64,000 nt of DNA, from the NCBI GenBank assembly GCA_003508835.1, contig PUFA01000072.1, forward strand, positions 5,120,501 through 5,184,500, read 5' to 3'. Every line of letters starts with the position of its first letter. Position 1 is the stretch's first letter. Of this stretch, positions 1 to 12,947 are shown piece after piece. Origin of the DNA: Eonycteris spelaea. Taxonomy: Eukaryota; Chordata; Mammalia; Chiroptera; Pteropodidae. The notes under the pieces were generated by a model. It searched no databases. It saw nothing but the letters and a program-made list of their open reading frames with translations, and was not told where the DNA came from. The translations under genes were made by a program, and so were the position numbers.

Positions 1-1540
1 ACTTTATTTAGGAGATGTTAAGTCCGGGATACTGAGGGCTTTGCAAGCTGCCAACATACCTTTCTCATCTTCCTCTTTGCATACCTCCCTCCAGCCCGTC
101 GCCATGGAGCTCAGTGGAAAAAAAGCACATCCAGGGATGAAAATAGCTCTAGTGCAAGGTGCGAACCTTCCAGCCACAAGTGCCCTCTCTCCTTCTTGTT
201 GAGAAGTATCAGCCAGGGATGGATCAAACTGGGTAGGAAAGGTGGAAAAGTTTACTGCTGTAGTCAACATATATAGACTTCATGGAGGATGCTCAATAAG
301 CTTCTGTGTTTTGAAATAAATGAAAAAGTAAAAAAGAAAAGAAAAGAAAACAACTAACAAACCCCTTATTTTGTATGACTAGGAGGAAAGAGCCCAGTCA
401 TTTTGCAAAAGTTAAAATCATATTCTGGGACCTAAAGGTAATATTGCCCCTGTGTAAGAAGTGGTGGGCCAGCATATTGGATGATCTCTTCTAGAAAGAA
501 TGTTACATAAGAATTCAATATATAAGGACAAAATCCAAGTTCGATGCAGTAGTTGTCAATCATTACAAAAGTTACATAGGCAACAAGGAACAAACTTGTA
601 GTTAGAGAATTGGAATCTACCTAGAAAACTTTAGTAAACACTATAATTCTAAGAATCACTGGAAGGGAAAAAAACATCATTCACTTGGATAAATAGAAGG
701 AATGCCGATATCTTTTTTTACAGATGTGAACTGTTCTTATGGTTATCTTCAATCTACTTTAAAATTCTTTTTCACTCAGTATCTGAGATAGTGCAATGAT
801 AAATGCTTACTGATTCTTGGTTAGATACGAATAACCTTTATTATTGCTTTAAAAAAAAAACAGGTGGAGAGATAACAGACAGCAAGACAGTAAGGTTAGT
901 CAGAGATAAAACTTCACCAGATTGGATACAGTGATTATCTCTCTCTCTATCTGTACTTAGAATCTTCAAAATCAGTATTTGTTCTTGAAATAAGAGTTGA
1001 TTGAAAACCAGTAGGAACAGAATTCTCTACCCTAAGAATATGAGAAATATAATTTTTATATACTTTCTCGACCAGCAATATATTTATATTTATACACAGG
1101 TTAAGCTTCAAGTCACTTCAACTAGGACCATCAAGCTAGGTTGCTTCATAGCTCTAAACAGGGACAAAACAGACTTACTTCTCTGACTGCTTTAATATCT
1201 AAAAAATGACTTTCTTGCTTTGTTAGGATTATAACACTGGGTCAATGAGTAACATAAAGGAATCAGGAAATTAATGGCCAATTCTTCCTTTATTAAGTAT
1301 TTAAGGGTCTACTGCAAGCTTATTGAATAATCACAATAAATATCAGACAGAAATCTATTTTTCAGAATTCCTCTTGGGAAGAATATTATGTTTGTTCAGA
1401 AAATATGTTTTGATAAGTTGTCTAGAGCTGTGACTAAGACTTAAATTGCATATTAAAGTAAAAAAAAAAAAACTGGGAAATATTCAACAGAGAGTAATGG
1501 CTCTTCCTCTGTCTGCGTGGACACTTGTTCTGTGAGCATA
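1..1540. other. Unassigned A+T-rich sequence
   Basis: No exon, RNA gene or recognisable repeat was identified. There is a short purine-rich AAAAG-type tract near 330-352 and a poly-A run near 850-860. Short reading frames here have no recognisable protein similarity and are treated as chance. Confidence 0.5.
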
Positions 1541-1545
1541 CTCAT

Positions 1546-1705
1546 GCTTCTCAAACTTTACAGCATGTAGGAAACACCTGAGTGTTCATTGAAATGTACA
1601 TTCTGATTTAGTATGGTTGTGATGGACCTAAGTTTTTATTTCTAAAAAGTGATGCTAATGCTGCTAGCCCAAGGACCACTTCCTAGAAAAAACATTGACT
1701 CAGTC
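1546..1705. mobile_element. MER5-like hAT DNA transposon remnant
   Basis: The segment opens with CTTCTCAAACTTTACAGCATG and ends with a GATGCTAATGCTGCTAG... GGACCACTTCC block. This is the order expected for the short non-autonomous MER5 (hAT-Charlie) elements. The copy is diverged and incomplete at its terminal repeats. The orientation is not reliable because the element is nearly symmetrical. Confidence 0.7.
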
Positions 1706-2054
1706 TTCTCTGTACATTTTGGGGTAGATGTTGGAATAGAGTGACTTCTGTGTTACAAAGGACCTAATTCGTGTACTAAATCAGAGTAATTTGGGCAATG
1801 CTCACCGTTGCAGAATAAGTAAAGAAGTTCAATAGGGTGACACAGGTTACCAAGAATGTTCAAGAATGTTTTAGCTGTTGCTTTGAAGTAAGCAAGAAAA
1901 TCTTTCTCCATCATTCATAAAGTATGTTCAATAAAAGGTTTACGGCAAAACTAAGAGGTTCTCAGTTTTGCATCCAGGAAGTCCCGGGAGAAACCAAGGA
2001 TACAAGAGCAAGAAGCTAAGGAGCAAATAACAGCTGAATGACAAAAAACAAAAA

Positions 2055-2215
2055 TAGTAACTGACGTTTACTGAGCATTTATCTATGTCAGTCACATTTA
2101 CTGCATTGCATTTTCTACCATTATTATTCTAAATTATATACAAAATGACCTAAGACATAGAGAGGTTAAGTCTACACAACTGGCTTTCTAATTCCTAGCT
2201 ACAAAACCCAAAGAC
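2055..2215 (-). mobile_element. MIR SINE fragment
   Basis: On the plus strand it reads as the complement of MIR: a TTTACTGAGCATTTA block, then a region matching the exon-like 'remaining' core, then AGAGAGGTTAAGT. This is an ancient tRNA-derived SINE, found across mammals. Confidence 0.7.
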
Positions 2216-3065
2216 AACATTCTGTCACTCAAGAGCTGAAATACATATTTTCATTTTCAACCAAAATGAGGGAAAAATCAATCTCTCCTTCCTTCCTCCC
2301 CTCCCTCTTTTTCTCTGTCTCTGTCTTTCTATCTTTGTCCACCCTCCAATAATTTAAGAGAAACATACTCTAAGAATACCTGAGAATCGCTTTTTAATTT
2401 CTATTCCCTCATTATATAACAGCTTGGTTTTATCCCCCTGGTCTATAGTCAGACCCGCAAACTGTATTAACACACTCTGTTCTGTGAATTCGTATTCTTA
2501 GTGAGTCACAGTCTCTTAAAGTGAAACAAATAAAAGTGATCACAAAGGAGTTATAGCAAGTTTTATAGATGAATTACCTTGTTAAAAATTATACCTACCA
2601 CCCCGCAGAAGAAATGGAATATTACCAAATGGAATATTTGGCACATCTGAGGATCCTTCTCTGAAAGGTAACCACTGCCCTGGATTTTGTATTCATCATT
2701 CCTTTGCATTTTTTTTTTAGGTGGAAAATAAATGTAGGTTTCCCTAAGATAAGTCTTGTACATTTTTGAATTATATATATACATGATGAATTAAATATTT
2801 TCTCCTGCAGTTTTGTTCCAATGAACATTATGTTTGTAAGATTCACTGATGTAAACTTCCATAGTTGGAGTTCATTCTCTCTCTCTTTTTTTTTTTCACT
2901 CATGAATGTAATTAATACATTTGCTATCAGAGGATCTGAGATTTGTTTCCAAGTTGTTTTGCTTTTTTTATGATGAATGTTTTTTCTCCCCCCTTAAATA
3001 TATGAGTTTTGCAACTTACTTTTTTTTTCTCTGCTTGCCATGCTATATCCATTCCCATCTTAGTT
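2216..3065. other. Unassigned, with a pyrimidine-rich tract
   Basis: A CT-rich low-complexity tract lies at about 2278-2345. Poly-T runs occur near 2708 and 2887. No gene or repeat family was recognised. Confidence 0.45.
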
Positions 3066-3067
3066 TC

Positions 3068-3262
3068 ATTCAGTAGTTCCATCCCTGGCTGCATATTAGA
3101 ATTAACTGGGGGATATTTTTAAAATCCAGATTCCCATATTACATGCACTCTAATCAATTGTATTAGAGTCTTTGGAGGTGGGACTCAGGTATCAGATTTA
3201 TATAATGCCTTTTTAGGTACTGTCAATATGCAGACAACGTTGCATAACACGGTGTTAATTCC
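3068..3262. mobile_element. MER5-type hAT remnant
   Basis: The start CAGTAGTTCCATCCCTGGCTG and following GCATATTAGAATTAACTGGG match the opening of MER5-like elements. It continues through a GGAGGTGGGACTCAGG block and ends in a degraded copy of the complementary terminal repeat. It is old and diverged, so the exact subfamily is not assigned. Confidence 0.7.
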
Positions 3263-6200
3263 ACCTCATTTGACTGGAAAAATTGCTTTCCTGGTTCCAA
3301 GTATATTCGATATAATTTCCAGGAAACCTGTCCTCAGAAATCAGGAGCTAAATGCCCTGTCACAAACTTAGGACTCCACCCTCATTAGCTGTTTTGTTTT
3401 ATTTTGTTTCCGTTTCGAGCTTGATGGTTTGCATGTCCACCTATCAGCTCATGACATATGTGCTCAGTGGTGACAGGATAGCTTAATAAACCTCTAAGTA
3501 GTGGCTTCTTGCGGAACCATTATTTATTCATGGTGTGCTCTGGGTAACTTTGCAAAACAGAGCTCTCGTTTATCCAGGGCCCAATGGGTAAAACCCAAAA
3601 TTTGACCTAATCCTTTAAGAATCTGTAAAAAAAAAAAAACAAAAAACAAAAAAAAAAAAAAAACATAGATATTTCCTCTGAAGTCAATAAATATTAAAAA
3701 GAGTCACATGATCTGCCCTGATCCTTTGCAAACCACAGATACCATTCTTTCCCAGGGAAAAAAAAAAAAGTGTTCATTTGGCCACCAGCCATTTCTTAAA
3801 GCAGAATCCTTGCTGAGAGATGAGTCAATAGGGCGAATGGTGACTCAGGCTCCAAGTAAAACAGAGAATGAGTTGATTTAATGCTTTGAGAAGTCGCTTG
3901 TTATCCAATTATGCAAAATGTAGCCCGATATCTAAGAAAACCCGTTATCCAGCATGATCTATGAATTGGATCTAAACTCCCCATTACCCCAGTGGGACAG
4001 CGTTAGATAAAGAGCTATTATTCATTCCTTAGAGAGCTTGATAATAACAACACAGAGGTAATTTGGAGCAATAAGCAGCCAATACTCTCTAACAGCAGCG
4101 CACAGCAAAATTAATCTGCTAGTTATGACCTGTATCTTTTGGAGTGGGCGTTTCATTAATGTTCTTGTCAACCATGTCATGCATTTTCCCTGAAGGCTGC
4201 TACTCCAGGAATCATTGGTATTTAGAATTACTCTCATTCTTTCTGTCTTAAACTCTTCTTGGAATTCTAAGCCAATATTTTTTAAAAAATCAATTTTGTA
4301 TTCCCTTATATTTCCAAAATTAAATTTGGGATAAAACATCTGCTGGGAAAATATAATTAAGAACTAAATTGTATTTATGTAGCTCTATTATGGTTATGCA
4401 AAATATACAGAATATTTAGACCATAATGAATCTAATCCCTAGCCTAGGAGTTTATTCAGGCAACAGATTTTATACAGTGTCTATAAAGTAGTGTTAATGA
4501 AACAGTGATCTGACTTCTTTTCTTAGCCAAGTGACTGTTTTCATCCTTCAAATTCCCTTAGATATGGAGGTTTATAGAGACTAGATAAAGAATGCCTATT
4601 AAAATTTTTAAAAATTCTTAATCAGAATGGCGTGTTGCTTTTGCCTATTTTTTTCTTCAGATCTATTCGTGTTATCAGAAACTTAGACAAGCCTACATTA
4701 AAGGCACACTTGATGGACATACATAAAACTGTCCTTGGTTAGATGAGTTTTGAGCTATTTCTACACACTCCCAAATATCAAGTCCTTGATAATTGTATGT
4801 TGGCAGAGAAGAAGAAAAATAAAAATAACCTAGAAGAGGTAAGGATAAGTTTGTTGTTTGCTTATTTGTTTGTTTGCCCATCATAAAAATTAAGTATCAC
4901 GTTGATGATGAGCATTCTTTCAGTTATAAATAATATTGCCATTATTTATAGTTTTTCTTCTTATCCACAGATCTAAATGCCTCATGATGTTCAGGAAAAA
5001 TTCTGTGTCACACCTGTGTTTTCCTATACTTGGGTGGAGGATAATAATGAGAAAAAATATACATATAATATTCATATATTTTAATTATCCAAGAGGTGAT
5101 TACATAAAGCTATAAGCTATAAAATTTGTTGAGGGTCATTTATCCACATAAGAGGTTGAAAACCAAAAAAATATATACATAAAAGGTGGTAGATAGAAAG
5201 AAAAACATTCAAATAAAGAAATCAGAGAAAAAATGGACAATCCTCATTAACTATTTAATTTTTCTTTATCTTTTTATATACTTAATCAATTTTCTTTATA
5301 AGTAGTTTTTGGTTAATAAAGAAGTGCAAGGAATATTCCAATCCACTGGAAGCTTCTATATAAGTATTAAGACTAAAGAAGCCCTATACTCATTCTAATC
5401 CAGATGCTTTAAAATTTAAACGTCCACCACTGGATATGATTTCTATGCAAAACAAGCAGAACAAACCATGCCTGTGTTCCGGGCTCTTCCATTCATTTTT
5501 TATGGGTGGATGCTTCTCTATTGCCATTCAGTAGAGTAGCCCCATATTAAGCAATTGCTTATATCATTTTAATAAGATTTTCTTTACTATATGTATGCTT
5601 TGTGATCTAAATTCTGTTGGGAGGATAAATAAGGAGGAAAGTGTATTGTTACAGACTCGGCTTTGTATTTCAAAATGAGCTGTTGTTAAATGGTTTTGGC
5701 TGATGTAGTTTAATGGCAGAGATATAAAATAAATGATAGCAAGTCAAGTTACTATTATTTTTTGCCTATCATGTAGCCATTTAGCTTAGTTGAGTAGAAC
5801 GTCACCGAGTATTATGGTGCAGATTCAAGATAAGTATATGCCCCCAATTTTACTCTATCCTTGGCCAGAGGCTTATCCTTCACCCCTGGTGGCTCTCAGA
5901 TTCAGCCTTTATTTCCTAAGAGAGGATCCAAGAGACAGAGTGTAGCTGGAACAACATACACACACACTCACACGTGCACACACACACACCTTAAATAAGA
6001 CGTATATGATAGGTGATCAGAGTTATAATCCATTTATATATGACAGCACTATTAGTATACGTTATACACCACTGCTCTGATTTAATAAACACACTCCATT
6101 AAAAACAGAATCCAGCAGACCCTTTTAATTAATACCCTTGGATGTTAAAAACCATCTTATGGAAACCTGGGCATATGCTTTAAAAACAAAATGAAATGGA

Positions 6201-6397
6201 AAATTGAGACGATTCCAACAAAATATATTGATCCTGGCACCAATACATGTGAGCCTTCTCGTAGGCTTTCACTAATAACATGACTCAAAGTAATACTGTT
6301 TTCTCTTACTGCCTCTTCTTTCTTCTCATCATCCAGCCATCTTCCTCTCATTTTCTCTTTTCCCCTCATACTTAACTGCTAATAGTTAAAAACAATA
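3263..6397. other. Repeat-poor A+T-rich DNA
   Basis: It contains an A-rich tract at about 3628-3664, a compact high-complexity patch at 3770-4030 (see findings) and a CA-rich microsatellite at 5957-5990. Short frames at 4022-4339 and 4693-4884 (minus) show no domain or codon pattern suggesting a gene. Confidence 0.45.
5957..5990. repeat. Imperfect (CA)n microsatellite
   Basis: About 34 bases of CA repeats, interrupted by CTCA and GTG. Confidence 0.9.
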
Positions 6398-6650
6398 GCA
6401 AACATTGAAGTATGATTATGTTTCAGGAATTATCCTAGAGCTGTCCATATATTATTTCATGTGATCCTCAACCTAATGCTCTGAGGTATTATCATTATCT
6501 TTATAGATTAGGCAAGTGAGGTCCAGACAAACTAATGAACATTTTTCAGTATTAAATTGCTAGCTCGTGTCAGAACTAGAGTTTGAACTCAGCCCATCTC
6601 ATTTTGTCTGGAGGCCATACTCCTGATCCTTCCACATTCTTGGATAAAGA
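6398..6650 (-). mobile_element. MIR SINE, long copy
   Basis: The plus strand carries the reverse complement of nearly a full MIR. Visible in order are the 3'-end block (AATAGCAAACATT), a GATCCTCAACCTAATGCTCTGAGGTA core block and the GTGTCAGAACTAGAGTTTGA region, which corresponds to the former tRNA B-box side. It then continues to the tRNA-derived head near 6630-6650. Confidence 0.8.
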
Positions 6651-9499
6651 CAGATTAGACTGCACTGCATAATTAAAGTAGACTTCTAATAATTAATTTA
6701 AAGTAAGATTTGGAATATAAATCCTGCTTGAATTGCTGACATGTATGTTCTAAATTGTGTTTTTATATTTCTGTCATTTCAAAAATATGCAGTAATTTCT
6801 AACTTTATAATATTAAATATAGACAGTCATTGCTAAAAGTGTTATCTACTAGACCTGCTTTAGATAATAATTTAAAGATTCTATTCACTGTTGGACTGTC
6901 ATTAAATATTAACACAAACTTTAAAAGCTAAGAAGTCTTTGTGATAGAGACCAAACATCTCTCTACCATCCTTGTCCTACCTTCCATTTAAAAATATCCC
7001 CTCCACATATAACACACAAATAAATTTTAACCTAGCACTTCTGAATTTTTATAATTTCTTCATTAGCATGATCGAATAAATGAGATTTAATTTATAACTT
7101 TGCTCTTAATGCTTTGGAGAGATCAAAATATGTCAGACAAATTACCTTAGAATTTAACACTCTCTGGGTAACTGGAGAAGCAAACAAATGTTGAGCTTTA
7201 ATGATAAGTTCTAAGTAGACTTTAAAATATATATATATATAAGTGGTTTTCTGCACTGCTGTATGTCACATGTCATACATGTGATAAAGCACTGTGCTAT
7301 GTTTTAGCTGGCAAACAGGAGTTGTTAGAGCATTGCCATTTGTGTCTATACAGTGAAATTTAATGGCCATTCTATTTTTTTTTTAATCCAGGAGTTAATA
7401 GTTTCGCATGGAATGAAGATTTATTCATTCCTTTTCCGTACCATGAAGCACGTATCCTGGAGTCACAAAACCACTTATTACCAGGGAGGCATTAGCCTTT
7501 GAAGTCCGTATAATTACAGGAGAAGTTTAACTCACTCAACTTTAGTGGGTTTTATGTATTATAGCAGAAGAGTATTATAATTCTCTTTAATTAGCAGGGT
7601 GAAAAAAGTAGCCTGAAGACCATTTTCTTGTCTTTGCTCGGGGATCACTGTCAAACTTCAGCATGGTAATTTAACATTCCCCAAAATGTTATATGCCAAA
7701 ATGGTTCAGTATCATGACAAGGGGAAAATTTTAAACAAAGGCGAATACCACACTGATCATATTCACTCAAGTACAATTAAAGTGAATGCAACTTTACTAA
7801 CACTCAGTAGTTTTTGTTTATTGTGCATAGTGAAGCAGGTGCGTTACACTAGAACAATTCATCTCATGCATATCTGAGACATGTGACTAAAATCACCCTG
7901 CGTCTATATTCTTTATTAGAGTTTCATTTATTTATACAGTAAAGCTATGGAAGGAAATAAAAACAGGCACATCCGTAACACAACAATACCAGCCCCCTTT
8001 GACACAACCTTGAATTGTTTAAGCCGCTCCATGTATTCCAAATAGATTCCCTGGGCAGCAGTTCCTCTCGGGTCTAATTAGAGTCTATTCTGTATATTTA
8101 CAAACAGGAACAACAAGTCTGTGACCTCACAATCTTCACTCAGAGGCCTCCTCAATTAGCATGAGGTTTTCTTTGGGAATGGATGTTAGGGTCATTTTAA
8201 GTTCTATATGTGACAAGGACAAATGACTTATTTTTTCTATATTAAAGATAACAAGCATAATATTGTTGTCTTATTATTAACTTGACAAATAGAGATATTT
8301 GTTAGAAATTTTAACAATCCAGTTCCAGTAGTCTTTAAAAATAGGCAGCTAATAGTTGAGGATCATAAATTAAGATTAAATACCTGGAGTAAACTTGAAA
8401 TATAAACTGAAATAATGGCATGTAAAAAATTCCCATTACATCGAGATGGATGTAGACAAAGGTAATACATCACAAAAACACATTTTCAAAAGATGTAGAA
8501 AGTAATGCCTACTCATAAATGGATACCATCTTCCTAGTGTTTTGGTAATACTTACATGTGTGTAAATAGCTCCATGAAAAACAGATAAGGATTCCAAGCT
8601 GATTCAAGAGAACAAACAATATTTTCCCATCGTTTAGAGTAGTCCAGCACTCTTTTAATACCTCAATTCTCTATAACCTAAAATATGATTATTATAAAAC
8701 CTCTGGTTTAACTAAAAGAAAATTTAGCTTTATTTCCTTTTAACATTTTTTAAGTTAGCACATCCAGATGAACATATAGAATATGTTTGATATTATTTTG
8801 GGGATGAGTATATATTAAAAATATATACTATTTAGGCATAGAAAAGCCCGAGTCAGCACTACTATTGGTGATTATGTGATTATATATTTAAAAAGTCCTT
8901 CTAATATCAGTCATACGTATTATTCCATGTTAATCATTGTATCCCTAATAAAGCACTACGAGCCTTATGACAGGGTATTCTTTCCATTCCAGCTGAAGTG
9001 GGACAGATAGTGGCGTGCCCTTTCCGACTCTTAAGCATTAACCTGGCAGTGGTTATTTTGCATATCATTTAAATAACCTAACTACAAATATAGATTGGAT
9101 TTGGTTACTGCAGGTGATGCAGGGGAAAATATTGTTCAATAACATTGCTGAAAATTAGCAAGCATAAACACTTTTTAGAATATCAACTTATTATGTTTCC
9201 CTGTTACATTTGTTGAAATTTCACCATCCCTGTGGAGGTCAGGTTATGAACTTGTTTGTGCATCAATTTAATGTTTAAACATACTTTCTGTACTCATTCT
9301 TTGACTTTTTTTTGTGACATAGAAAGATATCTTGAATTATCAATTTATGTTCTATTGCAAGAAAACTTCTACTATGGCAAAAACCTGGGCCGAATTAACA
9401 TATTTTCTTTATACAAGTATTGGTACATAGAGATACTTAATAGACTTTAAGCTGAGGATATTGGTAAAGATAAATTTACCATTTTCCAATATATCCATG
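6651..9499. other. Repeat-poor A+T-rich DNA
   Basis: No exon or RNA gene was recognised. There is a (TA)n tract near 7229-7242. A candidate conserved patch lies at 7980-8180 (see findings). The short frames at 7686-7877 and 9256-9450 (plus) look like chance frames. Confidence 0.45.
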
Positions 9500-9775
9500 T
9501 ATTCCAAATACTACCATTATTAATAAATATAGTAAGGGTGTATTCTGTGCCAGAAAGTGTACTAAATTCTTCTAAATGGGTTTTCTGTATCTCACCATTA
9601 GTCTAGAAGATAGTTACTATGACTATCCTTGTTTTATGCAAAAAATAAGCTAAATGCTAGAAAGAATAACAAGCTCAAAATCACATAGCTAGGAGGAGGC
9701 ATGGTCCAACCTGAACTAAGGCAATATAAACATCCATCTCATTTTCTTGATCACTGTAGTACACTGACTTTTATT
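9500..9775 (-). mobile_element. MIR SINE fragment
   Basis: The reverse complement of MIR is visible as GTATTCTGTGCCAGAAAGTGT, a TCTCACCATTAGTCTAGAAG core and TCAAAATCACATAGCTAGGAG. It is strongly diverged. Confidence 0.7.
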
Positions 9776-10097
9776 TTAGTTGATTTTCCTCAAATTCAGT
9801 TGCTTCTCTGTGCACTTGACTAATCCTAACACGTTATGAAGTTTGCAGAATTACCTTTCAAAAAGGCCAACAAATAAAGGCTATGTGAAACCAGAGAAGG
9901 AAGAAAGAGAGTTCCAATTGCTGATATGCTGTGAAAGATTCAGGGACATCTGATGCTGGATTGAAGAGGTCAGCATAGAAAACTGTAAATCAGAGGAAGA
10001 AAGGTAGGTAGGTGCTTTGGAAGATAAGCAGTGCTGCCGATAGTCAGACATCCACATACAGACGACACAAATTCTTAATACTTTGGAAGCTCAAGAA

Positions 10098-10188
10098 GTT
10101 TTATTTATTTACTTATTTTTAATTTTTTTTATGGTTACATTGATTAATGAAATCCATTAAGTTTCAGCCGTACACTTGAATAGTAAGG

Positions 10189-10231
<43 letters not shown>

Positions 10232-11060
10232 ATATATGTGTATGTATATATGTATATATACATATATGTGTGTGGTGTGTGTGTGTATACTGTGTGTTCA
10301 CTTCCCATAGTTAGATTTTTTCCTGTCACCACATATTTGACCCTCTTTACCCCATCTACAACTCCCCCCATCCCCTACCCTCTGGTAACCACTAGTTTAT
10401 AGTCCATGTCCATGAGTCTCTGTTTGTTTGTCCTGTTCATTTGTTGCTTTTAAGTTTATATCCCACATGTAAGTGATATCATGCCAACTTTTTCTGTTAG
10501 GCTTATTTCGCTTAGCACGATTATCTCTAGGTCCATGCATGTTGTCGCAAATGGCAATATTTCATTTCTTCTTATGGCTGAGTAATATTCCATTGTATAT
10601 ATGTACCACAGCTTCTTTAGCCAATCACCTATTGTAGAACACTTTGGTTGCTTCCATGTCCTGGCCACTGTGAATAATGCTGCTATGAACATCTGTGTGG
10701 AAGTAAATATCTTTTCGGATATGGGTTTTTAAGTCTTTGGGTAAATACCCAGTAGAGGGATTGCTGGATCATATAGTAAATTAATTCTTAGTTTTTTGAG
10801 AAACTTCCATACTGTTTTCCTTAGTGGCTGTACCAATTTGCAGTCCCACCAGAAATGTATGAGGGTTCCTTTCCCTCTGTATCCTCTCCAACACTTGTTA
10901 TTACTTGTCCTATTGATAACAGCTATTCTAACAGGTGTGAGATGGTATCTCATTGTGGTTTCGATTTGCATTTTCATAATAACTAGCGATGTTGAGCATC
11001 TTTTCATATATTTGTTGGCCATTTGTATGTCCTTTAGGGAGAAGTGTCTATGTAAATGAG
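10098..11060 (-). mobile_element. L1 LINE, 5'-truncated (ORF2 3' end plus 3' UTR)
   Basis: The element reads on the minus strand. Two reading frames carry the C-terminal part of L1 ORF2p. At about 11059-10729 the residues include [20 protein letters not shown] and [18 protein letters not shown]. At 10692-10456 they include TVARTWKQPKCSTIGDW and YTMEYYSAIRRNEILPF. A frameshift separates the two, so the protein is broken. The 3' UTR follows (10455-10130), including a CA/TG microsatellite, and a T-rich stretch at 10098-10133 represents the poly-A tail. The reverse transcriptase and endonuclease domains are missing because of 5' truncation near 11060. No convincing target-site duplication was seen. 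Confidence 0.93.
10192..10286. repeat. (AC)19, AT-palindrome, (TG)n composite microsatellite
   Basis: A pure (AC)19 run at 10192-10229 is followed by alternating TA/TG sequence holding a perfect 22-bp palindrome at 10246-10267, then TG repeats to 10286. It sits in the 3' UTR of the L1. Confidence 0.95.
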
Positions 11061-12947
11061 AGCTACCAGCGGTGTTGAATCCCATGAAAGGCGATGAAGG
11101 GTTAGGGATAATGAAGGTGTTGTTCCTTGGGGATACAGAGGAAGGAAGGGGGCTAAAAAGAACATAATTATCACATTCACAGAAGTGATCTTTTCTCAGT
11201 ATTTTCCTAAAGTTTAAGTAAATGACCAAATAGATACTTTCAATCTAATCTACTTAGCATCCATTAAACTGTCTCACAGTTCCCACTAGAATTGAGCCAA
11301 ACTAGACATAAAAATTATAAGATGATCATTTGAGATATAGTCCTATAATCATAGTTTGGACACAGCCCATTTAAGGACCTTAATTTATTTAAACTCCTGG
11401 ATGGCTGCATTTTTTTGAATGTAGCATCTATGAAGCAAAAAATGCTATTTTGAAGGTTTGGTGGGAACACTGTTTATCCTTTGATGGGTGTTAAGGTATA
11501 AACTAGATCAAATGACATTTCTGAAAAGTACAGGATCCGGAGCACTGATTCGTGGAAATTTCTTATTGATAATATTTACGTTTATTTTGGATTATCTTTT
11601 TAGGATTTGGAGTACTTTGTTCTATATTAAGACCAGAGAACTTTCACTAGAAAATCTGGAGAAATGTTCATCTGTTTTTGCTTTGAGTGGTTTTATTGGT
11701 CTGCTCAATTCAGTTTGTGGGTTTTACAATGTACACCCCCTTCACCCACTCACCTGGGAAGTCCATGGTATGAAGGGCATAATATTTGGAGGGGAGCACT
11801 GTCTATTTCCCAATAGTAACAGAAGACATGTCAATGAACAAGAAGGCAGCAGAATAAAGAAAGGGCGATTCAGAGGATACTGTTCTTTCTTTGTGGCCTC
11901 GGTGGGTTGGAACTACAATCAATAGGAATGCAAGGGATAACAGAATCCTTCATCCTCCAGTCATGTACCTCTACACTCCCCAGAGATACAGAGTTTAAAC
12001 ACCGTCAGTATTAAACAGCCTGCGTGAGATTTCCAAACTTTCAATGTCACAGTAGCTCAATGTTTTAAGGTAGCGTCCAAATGCGGTTTTGAAAAATGAC
12101 ATAAGCAGTGAAAGTCAAGAGAGTGTTCTTTTTCCAACTGATTTCACTTGTGAGAGCTTGAGGTACTATGAGAGGCCACAACTGAGGAAGGTTTGTGGGA
12201 TTTAAATATAAAGAGAGTTGATAGATGTCAGCAAAGTAGGAAATGTAACAAGGAGATAAGTCATAAGACTGGAGAATCCAGACACACGGAATTTTCTTTG
12301 AATGAAAAATAAAGTTGAAGTTAGTAACTGAGGCAAATTATAGGCACTGTTTGAGAGGAAATGGGAAAAAGTGAAAGAGTAAAGGAAATGCAGTAGCATG
12401 ATTTGAGAAAGGATTTATGGACATTTGATGCTGAGATAATGTTTGATTTTATTTATACTCTGTATTTGGAAACCCGAATCTTTCTGGCTCCTGTGGCCTT
12501 CCCCCTGGTTAGAAAAAATTATTTCAAAATACTCTATTTTAACCCCTAAGGTTAACACTATGATTAATAGGGTTTTTCTTTTTCTTTTTTTTTTTTAAGT
12601 ACAAGAAAAAAAATAAAACACTAATATTTCTCAGGCTTATTTGGAACTAATTAAATGAGTCAGTGAAAGAGAACACAAAAATAAAAATAAATAAAGAGAA
12701 CACCATAGGGATGCCCTGTTGGGTAGTTTCATTTGAAATTCTTTTATAACATTGACTATAACATATACATCATGTACAATAGGGTGTGCTTTGTAGAAAG
12801 CATCTTTATGCCATAGCATAAGGCATGGGCTTTGACATTTTCCCGCGGGGTTTACACTGCATTGTCCGGATCTGGGTCTAAGCCCTTGACGTTGTGTGAA
12901 GCTTGATCTCATGTTCTTCAACTCCACCGTTCAATTTAAGAGACGTA
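11061..12947. other. Unassigned sequence
   Basis: No recognisable repeat or gene. A 145-codon plus-strand frame at 11488-11925 has no recognisable domain, promoter or splice context and is probably chance. Poly-T and poly-A tracts occur at about 12586-12600. Confidence 0.4.

Noticed and set aside
7262..7290. TCACATGT/ACATGTGA inverted repeat
   Set aside because: Eight-base arms are expected by chance at this scale.
10729..11229. 166-codon minus-strand gene
   Set aside because: Its C-terminal part is L1 ORF2; the N-terminal part is read-through of unrelated flanking DNA.
11488..11925. 145-codon plus-strand gene
   Set aside because: No similarity, no codon pattern or promoter context seen; length is possible by chance in 64 kb.
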